Source: Cohaesibacteraceae bacterium
GTDB lineage: Bacteria > Pseudomonadota > Alphaproteobacteria > Rhizobiales > MH13
Length of the DNA stretch: 34,110 nucleotides
Reading direction: 5' to 3'
Assembly: GCA_028281795.1 (NCBI GenBank)
Contig: JANQJE010000138.1
Coordinates: 1-34,110, forward strand
Below are positions 9,433-18,507 of this stretch, in pieces (position 1 is the stretch's first letter; the number at the start of each line of letters is the position of its first letter). The translations under genes and the position numbers were made by a program. The notes below the pieces were generated by a model, which made no database searches, was not told the DNA's origin, and worked only from the letters and a program-made list of their open reading frames with translations.

Positions 9433-10487
9433 ACACCCCTATTCCCGCCACCATCATTACGGGCTTCCTGGGCGCTGGCAAAACCACGCTTATCCAGAAC
9501 CTGATCCGCAAGTCCGGCGGCAAGCGGATCGCGCTGGTGGTCAACGAGTTCGGCGATCTTGGCTTTGACGGCGAACAGATCGCCGGATGTGGCATCGAGG
9601 GCTGCAGCGAGGAGGATGTGATCGAGCTGACCAATGGCTGTATCTGCTGCACCGTCGCCGACGATTTCCTGCCAACTATGGAAATGCTTCTGGCGCGCGA
9701 CCCTGCGCCTGAACACATCGTGATCGAAACCTCCGGCCTTGCCCTGCCGCAACCGCTGGTCCAGGCCTTCAACTGGCCAAGCGTCGCTGCACGCACCACT
9801 GTCGACGGCGTGGTGACTGTTGCCGATGCCGAAGCGCTGACACACGGACTTTACGCGCCGGACCCGGCAAAGGTTGAGGCACAGCGCGCGGCTGATGAAA
9901 GCCTTGATCATGAGACACCGGTCGAAGAGCTTTTTGCCGATCAGATGCGTTGCGCCGATCTGGTGGTGCTCTCGAAAACGGATAGGCTGGCAAGCGGTGA
10001 ACTCGAAACGGTGGCGCAGTCGCTGACCGCCAAGCGTTCCGGTGTGGAAGTCGTCCACTCGACTGCGGAAGGTCTGTCCGCTGAGCTCCTGATCGGGCTC
10101 GATGCCAATGCCGAGCAGGACATGGATGGCCGCGAGGCCGGTCATCATCACCATGATCATGATCACGAACATGGACACGATGATCATCATCACCATCACG
10201 ATCACAGCCATGATGACTTCGACTCGCGGGTGATCACCCCACCACCGTTCGCATCCAAAGCCGAACTCGAAGGATATGTTTCCGCTATCTGCAACAAGCC
10301 CGGTGTTTTGCGGGTCAAAGGTGTCGTTCAGATTGTAGGGAAGGCAGCCCCGGTGGCGGTGCAGGGCGTCGGACCACGTGTGACCAGCCATTTCGATACG
10401 TCTGGCCGCCCGCAGAAGCTTGGCCTCGTGGTGATTGGAACCAGCCCGCTCGTCGACCTGTCCGATCTGGAAAGCGCGGCGGCCTAG
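9429..10487 (+). CDS. cobW: cobalamin biosynthesis protein CobW (GTPase/metallochaperone)
   Basis: TIITGFLGAGKTTLIQNLI, CXCC motif GCICCTV, His-rich loop HHHHDHDHEHGHDDHHHHHDHSHDD. ATGA overlap with cobU. Stop TAG coincides with the left end of a MITE-like element. Confidence 0.95.
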   Translation: MNTPIPATIITGFLGAGKTTLIQNLIRKSGGKRIALVVNEFGDLGFDGEQIAGCGIEGCSEEDVIELTNGCICCTVADDFLPTMEMLLARDPAPEHIVIETSGLALPQPLVQAFNWPSVAARTTVDGVVTVADAEALTHGLYAPDPAKVEAQRAADESLDHETPVEELFADQMRCADLVVLSKTDRLASGELETVAQSLTAKRSGVEVVHSTAEGLSAELLIGLDANAEQDMDGREAGHHHHDHDHEHGHDDHHHHHDHSHDDFDSRVITPPPFASKAELEGYVSAICNKPGVLRVKGVVQIVGKAAPVAVQGVGPRVTSHFDTSGRPQKLGLVVIGTSPLVDLSDLESAAA

Positions 10488-10794
10488 AGCCTGTCCTGCT
10501 TGGATTGAAGCGATTTGATGGATGAGATTGTGTGCGCCCCACAAGGAAAAGACCGCAGCGCGATGCCGCGCATCCCGCGAGGATTTTAACGCCGTGGGCG
10601 TGCACAAGATCGCCAAGCCAGAGGTCGTCACATTGCTGATACAGAACCATGTATCGCAACCGTCTGAGCTTGGTCTTTTCCGCCCCGGACAGCGTCGCGC
10701 GAAACTAACGGTGCCTGCACCGCATCGCCTCACGCTCCTTGCCGGACCAAAAAACTCCGGCGCTCAAACGGTTCAATCCAAGCAGGATAGGCTC
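10487..10794. mobile_element. MITE-like non-autonomous TIR element 1 (308 bp, TA flanks)
   Basis: Left end GAGCCTGTCCTGCTTGGATTGAA and right end TTCAATCCAAGCAGGATAGGCTC are inverted repeats with 1 mismatch. TA at 10485-10486 and 10795-10796. No convincing transposase ORF inside. Confidence 0.85.
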
Positions 10795-10797
10795 TAG

Positions 10798-13700
10798 ATG
10801 CATGTGCTTGCGGCCCAGGCTGGCCGGGTTGACGATGGCGAGGAACCGGTCGATCTCGCGCAGGCGCCAGGCGATATCGTGTTTCTGTCCGCTGCCGAGA
10901 CTGAGCTCTCTGCGTTTGCGCTGGATGCAAGGCATGCGGACCTGACATGCTCGCTGCGACTTGCCAGCCTGTTGCAGTTGAAACACCCTTATTCAGTCGA
11001 CCTCTATGTCGAGAAAACGCTGGCTCATGCCAAAGTGGTGGCTCTGCGTCTCATCGGTGGCGAGGCGTACTGGTCTTACGGTCTGGAGCGGTTGACCGCG
11101 CTTTGCCGGGGATCGGGAAAGCAGCTCATCATCGTGCCGGGAGAAACGGAGTGGGATGCTTCGCTTGCGCAGCATTCCACCGTGAACATGCCGCTGGTGC
11201 GCCGTTTCTGGCAGCTGTGTGTGGAAGGTGGCCCGACCAACCGCACCCATGCTCTGCACCTTCTGGCAGCGCTGGCTGACGGGCGGCAGCCCGATCTGCC
11301 GGATGTTGATCCCCTGCCCCGCTTTGGTCTGTGCGATCCGCAGACGTTGCAGCCGATGGAGAGCAAACCGAAGGCCGGTGCTGTGCCCATCGTTTTCTAC
11401 GCGAGTCTGCTGCAGGCTGCGACGACCGCACCGATCCGGGCACTCTGCCAGGCACTGCAAGCACGCGGGCTCGAGCCGCAACCGGTCTTCGTGCCGAGCC
11501 TGAAACAGGCCGAGGCGGTCCGGTTTCTCACCGATCTCCTGCCCGTCCTCGATCCACCTGTCATCCTCAACACCACGGCTTTCGCCTCGACCGGCACCGC
11601 GGAAGGTGCAGAAGGCGGTCCACTGAGCGTAACCGGTGCCCCGGTGATCCAGGCCGTGCTTTCCGGTCTCTCGCGGGAGGCCTGGGCAGAGAGCCTACGC
11701 GGCCTGCCCGGAACGGACCTTGTTATGCATGTCGCAATGCCGGAGCTCGACGGCCGGGCCCATGGCCGCGCGATAAGCTTCAAGCGACAAGGCGAACGCG
11801 ATCCGCTGACCGAGTTCGCGCCTGTCGACTACGCACCGGAGCCGACGCATGTCGAGGCCGTGGCATCGCTGACGGCGCGCTGGGCCAAGCTGCGTGCTCT
11901 GCCTGCTGAGAACAAAAGGGTCGCCATTGTGCTAGCCCACTATCCCACCAAAATGAGCCGCATCGGCAATGGGGTCGGACTCGACACGCCAACATCCGTT
12001 GCCCGGTTCCTCGGCGACATGGGAAACGCAGGATATCAGGTGGGCGACGCGCCACGCTCGTCAGACGCTTTGATGAATCAGTTGCTTGGTGGGCATGGCT
12101 GCGAACGGCTCACGCTTGCCGACTATCATGCCTTCTTTGCAACGCTGCCCGAGACGACGCGCCGCGACATGACGGCGCGCTGGGGTGTACCGGAAGACGA
12201 TCCTGCTATCAGGGATGCAGCCTTCGTTTTGCCGCTTCACCAGCATGGCAACACGCTGATCGGGATACAGCCCGCGCGCGGCTACAATGTCGATCCGGCG
12301 AGCACCTATCATGATCCGGACCTCGTCCCGCCGCACGGCTATCTGGCGTTCTACGCCTATCTGCAAAAGCACGCTGATGCGCTGATCCAGTTCGGTAAGC
12401 ACGGCAATCTGGAGTGGCTGCCTGGCAAGGCCCTCGCCTTGTCCGATAGCTGTTATCCAGCGGCGATCTTGGGCGATCTGCCGACACTTTACCCGTTCAC
12501 CGTCAACGACCCCGGCGAAGGGTGCCAGGCGAAGCGCCGAACCGCCTCTGTCGTGCTCGATCATCTCACACCACCGCTGACCCGCGCTGAAAGTCATGGC
12601 GCCTATCAGGAACTGGAGGCGCTGCTGGATGAATATGCCTTCGCCGAGGCGAGCGACCCAAAACGCGCCAAAGCTCTGGCAGCCGATATCGTCGGCTTCG
12701 CGCGCGAGACCGGACTGGCCGAGGATATCGGCCTGGAAGGTAAAACGAACGAAGATCTGGTGACGCTCGATACGGCGCTTTGCGATCTGAAGGAACTGCA
12801 AATCCGCGATGGCTTGCACATTTACGGACAGGCACCGGACGACGATCAGGTGGCCGATCTGCTGGTGGCCATCGCGCGACTGCCGCGCGGTTCAGCCCCA
12901 GGCGATGCCTCCTTGTTGCGCGCACTGGCGGAGGATTTCAGGCTCGACTTCGATCCGCTGACCCGCGATCTTGGCCAACCCTGGCAATTGGCGAAACCAG
13001 ACGCGTTGGCCGACGATGACGTCTGGCGCACAGTTGGCGATACAGTGGAGCGACTGGAAGGATTTGCGCGGAAACTGGTGCTTGACCAGATCGACGCTCC
13101 CGGTCCGGCATCGCGAGCCGTGTTGGACTGGATCCATGGCGTTTTGCGCCCGCGCCTTGCCCGTTGTCCTCACGATGAAACGGCCAACCTGCTCGCCGGA
13201 CTGGCCGGCCGGTTCGTGCCGCCCGGCCCATCCGGAGCGCCAAGCCGGGCGCGGCCCGACGTGCTGCCGACAGGACGGAACTTCTTTGCCGTCGACGTTC
13301 GCGCGGTGCCCTCTCCTGCGGCCTGGAGGATCGGTCAAAAGAGCGCTGAAACGCTCCTGACCCGTCATTTCCAGGACGAAGGTGTCTGGCTGCAAAGTCT
13401 CGTGCTGACCTGCTGGGGTACGGCCAATATGCGCACAGGCGGCGATGATATCGCGCAGGCGCTGGCCTTGATTGGCGCGGAACCGGAGTGGGATGGCGGG
13501 TCGGGTCGCGTGACCGGCTTCACGATCACACCGCTCTCGCAGCTACGCCGCCCGCGGGTCGACGTCACGTTGCGCATCTCCGGTTTCTTCCGTGATGCCT
13601 TCCCGCATCAGATCGACCTCTTCGACAGTGCCGTGCGGGCAGTCGCGTCGCTGGATGAACCGGCAGATATGAACCCGCTGGCCGCGCGCACCAGAGCGGA

Positions 13701-14472
13701 CTACCAGGCGCTGATCAATGCTGGCAAAAGTGCACAGGATGCGGACCGTATGGCCGGCTACCGCGTCTTCGGCTCGATGCCGGGCGCCTATGGCGCCGGG
13801 CTACAGGCGCTGATCGACGAGGGCGGCTGGACCCAGCGCTCTGACTTCGCCGAAGCGTTCATCGCCTGGGGCGGTTTTGCCTATGGCGCCGGACGGCAGG
13901 GCGATGCGGAAGAAGAGCTTCTGAAAGACCGGCTGCGCGGTGCGCAGGCCGTGGTGCAGAACCAGGACAATCGCGAGCACGATCTGCTCGACAGCGACGA
14001 CTATTACCAGTTCGAGGGCGGTCTGGCCGCGACCATCGAAACGCTGCGCGGCACAGCTCCCGTCAGCTACCACGTCGATCATTCGCGGCCCGAGTCGCCA
14101 ATGCCCCGCACGTTGCGCGAAGAGATCGGCCGGGTGGTGCGGGGCCGGGCGAGCAATCCGAAATGGATCGACGGCGTGATGCGCCATGGCTACAAAGGCG
14201 CTTTCGAAATGGCGGCGACACTGGATTATCTGTTTGCCTTTGCCGCCACGACGCATGCGGTCAGCGATCATCATTTCGACGCGCTGTTCGAGGCCTACAT
14301 TGCCGATGAAACTGTACGCGCCTTCATCCAGGAGGCCAATGCGCCCGCGCTGGATGATATGCTGGCGCGTTTCCAGGAGGCTCTAGACCGGGGGCTCTGG
14401 TCACCGCGCCGCAACACAACACAAGGGCTGATCGCAGCCCTTTCCGCATCTCAACAAGAGGCAGCCGAATGA
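10798..14472 (+). CDS. cobN: cobaltochelatase subunit CobN
   Basis: 1224 aa with CobN hallmarks (HYPTKMSRIGNGVGLDTPTS, QFGKHGNLEWLPGKALALSDSCYPAAILGDLPTLYPFTVNDPGEGCQAKRRT). Confidence 0.96.
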   Translation: MHVLAAQAGRVDDGEEPVDLAQAPGDIVFLSAAETELSAFALDARHADLTCSLRLASLLQLKHPYSVDLYVEKTLAHAKVVALRLIGGEAYWSYGLERLTALCRGSGKQLIIVPGETEWDASLAQHSTVNMPLVRRFWQLCVEGGPTNRTHALHLLAALADGRQPDLPDVDPLPRFGLCDPQTLQPMESKPKAGAVPIVFYASLLQAATTAPIRALCQALQARGLEPQPVFVPSLKQAEAVRFLTDLLPVLDPPVILNTTAFASTGTAEGAEGGPLSVTGAPVIQAVLSGLSREAWAESLRGLPGTDLVMHVAMPELDGRAHGRAISFKRQGERDPLTEFAPVDYAPEPTHVEAVASLTARWAKLRALPAENKRVAIVLAHYPTKMSRIGNGVGLDTPTSVARFLGDMGNAGYQVGDAPRSSDALMNQLLGGHGCERLTLADYHAFFATLPETTRRDMTARWGVPEDDPAIRDAAFVLPLHQHGNTLIGIQPARGYNVDPASTYHDPDLVPPHGYLAFYAYLQKHADALIQFGKHGNLEWLPGKALALSDSCYPAAILGDLPTLYPFTVNDPGEGCQAKRRTASVVLDHLTPPLTRAESHGAYQELEALLDEYAFAEASDPKRAKALAADIVGFARETGLAEDIGLEGKTNEDLVTLDTALCDLKELQIRDGLHIYGQAPDDDQVADLLVAIARLPRGSAPGDASLLRALAEDFRLDFDPLTRDLGQPWQLAKPDALADDDVWRTVGDTVERLEGFARKLVLDQIDAPGPASRAVLDWIHGVLRPRLARCPHDETANLLAGLAGRFVPPGPSGAPSRARPDVLPTGRNFFAVDVRAVPSPAAWRIGQKSAETLLTRHFQDEGVWLQSLVLTCWGTANMRTGGDDIAQALALIGAEPEWDGGSGRVTGFTITPLSQLRRPRVDVTLRISGFFRDAFPHQIDLFDSAVRAVASLDEPADMNPLAARTRADYQALINAGKSAQDADRMAGYRVFGSMPGAYGAGLQALIDEGGWTQRSDFAEAFIAWGGFAYGAGRQGDAEEELLKDRLRGAQAVVQNQDNREHDLLDSDDYYQFEGGLAATIETLRGTAPVSYHVDHSRPESPMPRTLREEIGRVVRGRASNPKWIDGVMRHGYKGAFEMAATLDYLFAFAATTHAVSDHHFDALFEAYIADETVRAFIQEANAPALDDMLARFQEALDRGLWSPRRNTTQGLIAALSASQQEAAE

Positions 14473-15098
14473 CCGACACCAGCCAAATGAGCGAAGCTGA
14501 ACTTGACGCGCGTCACGCTGAAAAAATGCGCAAAAAGAAGGCTGCGCGCGACAAGATCATCGCCACCAAGACCATCGAAAAAGGCCTGTTGATCGTTCAT
14601 ACAGGCAAGGGCAAAGGCAAATCGACAGCCGCCTTCGGCATGGTATTCCGCGCGCTCGGGCATGGCCAGCGGGTCGGCGTCATCCAGTTCGTCAAGGGCA
14701 AATGGGAGACCGGCGAAAGAGCGGTTCTGGAGCGCTTCTCCGATCTCGTCACCATCAACACCATGGGCGAAGGCTTCACCTGGGAGACGCAGGACCGTCA
14801 GCGCGATATTGCGGCGGCGGAAGCGGCCTGGGAAAAGGCCAAGCGACTGATCACAGGCGGTGAGCACAAGCTTGTCCTGCTGGATGAACTGAACATCGTG
14901 CTGCGCTATGGCTATATCGATCCTGCAACGGTCGTGCGCTTTCTGGTCGAAGAGAAACCGGAGGACGTGCATGTGGTTGTCACCGGACGCAATGCGCCGG
15001 ACGCGCTGATCGAAGCGGCCGATCTGGTCACCGAAATGACGCAGGTAAAGCACCCGTTCCGCAGTGGCGTAAAAGCGCAGGCTGGTATCGAGTTCTAA
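14469..15098 (+). CDS. cobO: cob(I)yrinic acid a,c-diamide adenosyltransferase
   Basis: [56 protein letters not shown] overlap with cobN. Confidence 0.95.
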   Translation: MTDTSQMSEAELDARHAEKMRKKKAARDKIIATKTIEKGLLIVHTGKGKGKSTAAFGMVFRALGHGQRVGVIQFVKGKWETGERAVLERFSDLVTINTMGEGFTWETQDRQRDIAAAEAAWEKAKRLITGGEHKLVLLDELNIVLRYGYIDPATVVRFLVEEKPEDVHVVVTGRNAPDALIEAADLVTEMTQVKHPFRSGVKAQAGIEF

Positions 15099-15099
15099 G

Positions 15100-16563
15100 G
15101 TGTCTCGCACCCCCGCGCTGATGATCCAGGGCACCGGCTCGAACGTCGGTAAGTCCGTCATCGTAGCTGGGTTGTGCCGCTTGTTGGCACGCGAGGGCAT
15201 CACCGTGATGCCGTTCAAACCGCAGAACATGTCCAACAATGCCGCCGTTACATCCGATGGTGGCGAAATCGGGCGGGCGCAAGCGCTGCAGGCACAGGCG
15301 GCCAAGGCGCCCGCGAGCGTTCATATGAACCCGGTGCTTCTGAAACCACAAACCGATGTCGGCAGCCAGATCGTGGTCCAGGGCAAGGTCTGGGGCACAA
15401 TGAAAGCGGCGGAGTATGGAGCGCGCAAAGCCGAACTCATGGCACCGGTTCTGGAGAGCTTTGCCAAGCTTGAAGCTGAGGCGGACTTGATCCTCGTCGA
15501 AGGCGCGGGCAGTCCGGCGGAAATCAATCTTCGCGCCGGTGACATCGCCAATATGGGTTTCGCTAGGGCGGCTAATGTGCCGGTTGTGCTCTGCGCCGAC
15601 ATCGACCGCGGCGGAGTGATCGCAAGCGTGGTCGGGACGCACGCTCTGCTGCCGCCCGATGACCTTGCCACAATACATGGCTTCTTCATCAACCGGTTTC
15701 GCGGTGACCCATCCCTGTTCGAGGATGGACTGCACGAGATCGAAGAACGCACAGGCTGGTCCGGTTTTGGCGTGATCCCGTGGTTCGATCAGGCGCAAGA
15801 CCTGCCGGCAGAGGATGTTCTGGGGTTGGCCGATGGCGACGGGGAGGGTGTTGTCATTGCCGTTCCCCGTCTTGGCCGCATCGCAAACTTCGAAGACCTG
15901 GACCCGCTTCGTATGGAATCCGGCATTGACCTGCGGATCATCGAGCCCGGCGCACCCCTGCCGCCGGAGGCCGACTGCGTTATCCTGCCGGGCTCCAAAG
16001 CGACGATGGCAGATCTTGCAGCCTTCAAGGCCGAGGGTTGGGATATCGATCTTGCTGCCCATGTGCGGCGCGGCGGTCTCGTCGTCGGTCTCTGCGGCGG
16101 CTATCAGATGCTGGGCCGAACAGTGGCCGACCCAAACGGTGTGGAGGGCGAGGCCGGATCGATGACGGGGCTGGGACTGCTCGATGTTCAGACAGTGCTC
16201 GCCGGCGACAAGACCACACGTTTCACCAAGGGCACGGCGCGTGAAAGCGGTGCCGAGGTGAGCGGTTACGAAATCCATTTGGGTGATACGACTGGCGAGG
16301 ACTGCGCGCGCCCTATGCTCTGGCTGGACAGCGGGCCGGATGGTGCCATGACCGTCGATGGCCGGGTGATGGGAACGTATATGCACGGGGTCTTTGCATC
16401 GGACGCTTTCCGCGCCGCCTTTCTGACCCAGCTTGGTGCACGTCGCAGCGTCGCTTATCGGGCGCGCGTGGAGGCGGCGCTGGATGGATTGGCGGACCAT
16501 CTTGACAGGCATTTGGATGTCGATGGTCTTCTGGCGGTTGCTAGATGCCGGCAAGAACAATAG
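15100..16563 (+). CDS. cobQ: cobyric acid synthase
   Basis: [41 protein letters not shown], glutamine amidotransferase [22 protein letters not shown] start. Confidence 0.95.
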   Translation: MSRTPALMIQGTGSNVGKSVIVAGLCRLLAREGITVMPFKPQNMSNNAAVTSDGGEIGRAQALQAQAAKAPASVHMNPVLLKPQTDVGSQIVVQGKVWGTMKAAEYGARKAELMAPVLESFAKLEAEADLILVEGAGSPAEINLRAGDIANMGFARAANVPVVLCADIDRGGVIASVVGTHALLPPDDLATIHGFFINRFRGDPSLFEDGLHEIEERTGWSGFGVIPWFDQAQDLPAEDVLGLADGDGEGVVIAVPRLGRIANFEDLDPLRMESGIDLRIIEPGAPLPPEADCVILPGSKATMADLAAFKAEGWDIDLAAHVRRGGLVVGLCGGYQMLGRTVADPNGVEGEAGSMTGLGLLDVQTVLAGDKTTRFTKGTARESGAEVSGYEIHLGDTTGEDCARPMLWLDSGPDGAMTVDGRVMGTYMHGVFASDAFRAAFLTQLGARRSVAYRARVEAALDGLADHLDRHLDVDGLLAVARCRQEQ

Positions 16564-17542
16564 CCGCGACAAGCACCAGCGTTGCAGCACAGGTGGCCTG
16601 GAACAGCAGAAGACCGCCCCGGATATCATCCGCCACAAGAGCCTTGCGGCCCGCATCGTTGATGTAAGGCGCATCGACCGTGTGATCGGGATAGATCCGC
16701 GGTCCACCCAGCGCGACGCCAAGCGCGCCGGCATAGGTCGCTTCGGGCCAGCCCGCGTTCGGCGAGGCATGTGTGGGCGCGTCATGCCAGACGGTTGATG
16801 CGGGCGGCAAAGCGAGCGCAACCGGGTAACGCAGCAGCTTCGCGCCGAGCACACCAAGCGCGATGAGACCGACCGACAATCTGGCCGGCAGCCAATTGAC
16901 CGCATCGTCCAATTTGGCCGATGCCCAACCGAACGCTCTGTGACGCTTGGTCCGGTAGCCGATCATCGAGTCGGCAGTGTTGATGGCCTTATAGAGTGCT
17001 ATGCCCGGCGCACCGCCAATCAGAAACCAGAAAGCAGGTGCGACCACGCCGTCGGAGTGGTTCTCGGCAAGGCTTTCCAGTGCGGCACGGGTCACGCCTG
17101 CCTCGTTCAACGGCTCCGTTTTCCGACCGACGATCATCGACAGCGCTTTGCGGGCGGTGGGCAGGTCGCCTGCCTTCAGTGGCCGATAAACATCAGCCAC
17201 ATGGTCGTGAAGCGAACGCTGCGCTAGGAAGACGGTACCCACCAGCACCTGAACGATCAGCGCCAGTACCGGATGTACGGCCTGCGCCAATGCCAAAACA
17301 CCAAGTGTGATCGCACCGACCACGACAAGCACGACACACAGTGCGACCAGACCGGTGCCGGTGCGCCACGCATCGGACTTCGTCGCCAGGTTCCATCGCT
17401 TGTCCAGCCAGCCGATCAGTCTGCCGATCAGTACCACCGGGTGCGGCACCCGTTTCCAAAGCCAGTCAGGCTCTCCGAAAACGGCATCAAGCAGCAAAGC
17501 CAGAACCAGAGCCAACGCGTTGGCGGTGATCCATTCAGCCAC
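16541..17542 (-). CDS. cobD: adenosylcobinamide-phosphate synthase CobD/CbiB
   Basis: [58 protein letters not shown] start at 17542 overlaps the btuF stop. Confidence 0.92.
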   Translation of the reverse strand: MAEWITANALALVLALLLDAVFGEPDWLWKRVPHPVVLIGRLIGWLDKRWNLATKSDAWRTGTGLVALCVVLVVVGAITLGVLALAQAVHPVLALIVQVLVGTVFLAQRSLHDHVADVYRPLKAGDLPTARKALSMIVGRKTEPLNEAGVTRAALESLAENHSDGVVAPAFWFLIGGAPGIALYKAINTADSMIGYRTKRHRAFGWASAKLDDAVNWLPARLSVGLIALGVLGAKLLRYPVALALPPASTVWHDAPTHASPNAGWPEATYAGALGVALGGPRIYPDHTVDAPYINDAGRKALVADDIRGGLLLFQATCAATLVLVAAIVLAGI

Positions 17543-18416
17543 CAGCCAGACGCTCCAGAGCGGCATCGCGCTCGCGGGCGATGTGGCGCACTGCCTCGAT
17601 GAGCGACGGTCCGGCACACAGGGTCAGCCGCTCCGGCAGAGCAATACGCCGTCTTGGCGGATAGCGGTCGGCAAGTGCGGGGTGTGCAAGCAGGGCAGCG
17701 CCCTGATCTTCGGTGTTGGCGTCAAGGTTGGCTGTGATCAGCACATCAGGCTCGGCGCTGATGATTGTCTCCAGATCGGCAAAGCCGCCGCGCGCGCCCA
17801 CAAGGTCTTCACTTGCCAGGGCTATGCCCAACGCAGCCAGCAGATCGCCGGTCATGGACGCTGTGCCCCGCGTGTAGCCGCCACGTTGCACAAGAAGCGC
17901 ACTCAGGACCGGGGCCGACCGTTCGGCGTCAAGAGCGTCGTCCAGATCGGCAATCAACGCCTCGCCCCGCGCAGGGTGGCCAACCATCCCGGCCACAAGG
18001 CGGATCGCCTCGCGCGCGTCATCAAGCGACTGCGCGAACGGCACCTCCTCAACCGGATAATCGAATCGGCGCAACATGGTTTTGACCGTCTGGTTGGTGA
18101 AACGACCGACCAGAATAAGATCGGGCTCGAGCACCAGCGCCGCTTCGGCGGCCGCAGGAATGTGGGGATAAGGCGCAGCCTGGTCGGCGGCAAACGACAT
18201 TCGCGTGTTGCCTGAAAACCTGCTCAGGCCGACGATCTGGTCAGGGTCGGCAAGCGCCAAGACCAGCTGATCGGTGCACATGTTCAGCGATACAATGCGC
18301 TCGGGGCGTTCCTCCGCGAGCGCCGGCGGAACATGCGTAACGGCATAGATCAGCAACAACCCCACAAGGCCCAAAAGTCGCACGTCTCTAAACCTTTCGA
18401 TTGCTTGCATGCCCAC
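17535..18416 (-). CDS. btuF: periplasmic cobalamin/iron-siderophore-type substrate-binding protein (BtuF-like)
   Basis: RIVSLNMCTDQLVLALADPDQIVGLS, LVLEPDLILVGRF; signal peptide; overlaps cobD. Confidence 0.82.
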   Translation of the reverse strand: MGMQAIERFRDVRLLGLVGLLLIYAVTHVPPALAEERPERIVSLNMCTDQLVLALADPDQIVGLSRFSGNTRMSFAADQAAPYPHIPAAAEAALVLEPDLILVGRFTNQTVKTMLRRFDYPVEEVPFAQSLDDAREAIRLVAGMVGHPARGEALIADLDDALDAERSAPVLSALLVQRGGYTRGTASMTGDLLAALGIALASEDLVGARGGFADLETIISAEPDVLITANLDANTEDQGAALLAHPALADRYPPRRRIALPERLTLCAGPSLIEAVRHIARERDAALERLAGG

Positions 18417-18507
18417 TGCGAAACCCTTAACAAAAGCTTACAGGCCCGGGACACATGCCGTGACGGGTGTTTGTGAAGAACCAGATCGAAACAGTAAAGG
18501 TCTGACG

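Noticed and set aside
9351-10733. 460-aa minus-strand ORF antisense to cobW
   Set aside because: Translation includes IMVIVMMIIVSMFVIMIMVMM, the mirror of the His-rich CobW loop; artefact.
10741-10761. GCCGGA...TCCGGC hairpin in element 1 as a Rho-independent terminator
   Set aside because: Six-bp stem with no following T-run; more likely internal MITE structure.
10522-10797. 91-aa ORF between cobW and cobN
   Set aside because: Lies within MITE-like element 1 and has no transposase-like features.
12061-12819. 252-aa minus-strand ORF in cobN
   Set aside because: Antisense shadow of cobN.
15028-16905. 625-aa minus-strand ORF antisense to cobQ
   Set aside because: Codon-shadow of a GC-rich gene: low-complexity R/H/A-rich translation with no family motifs, while the + strand is unmistakable CobQ.
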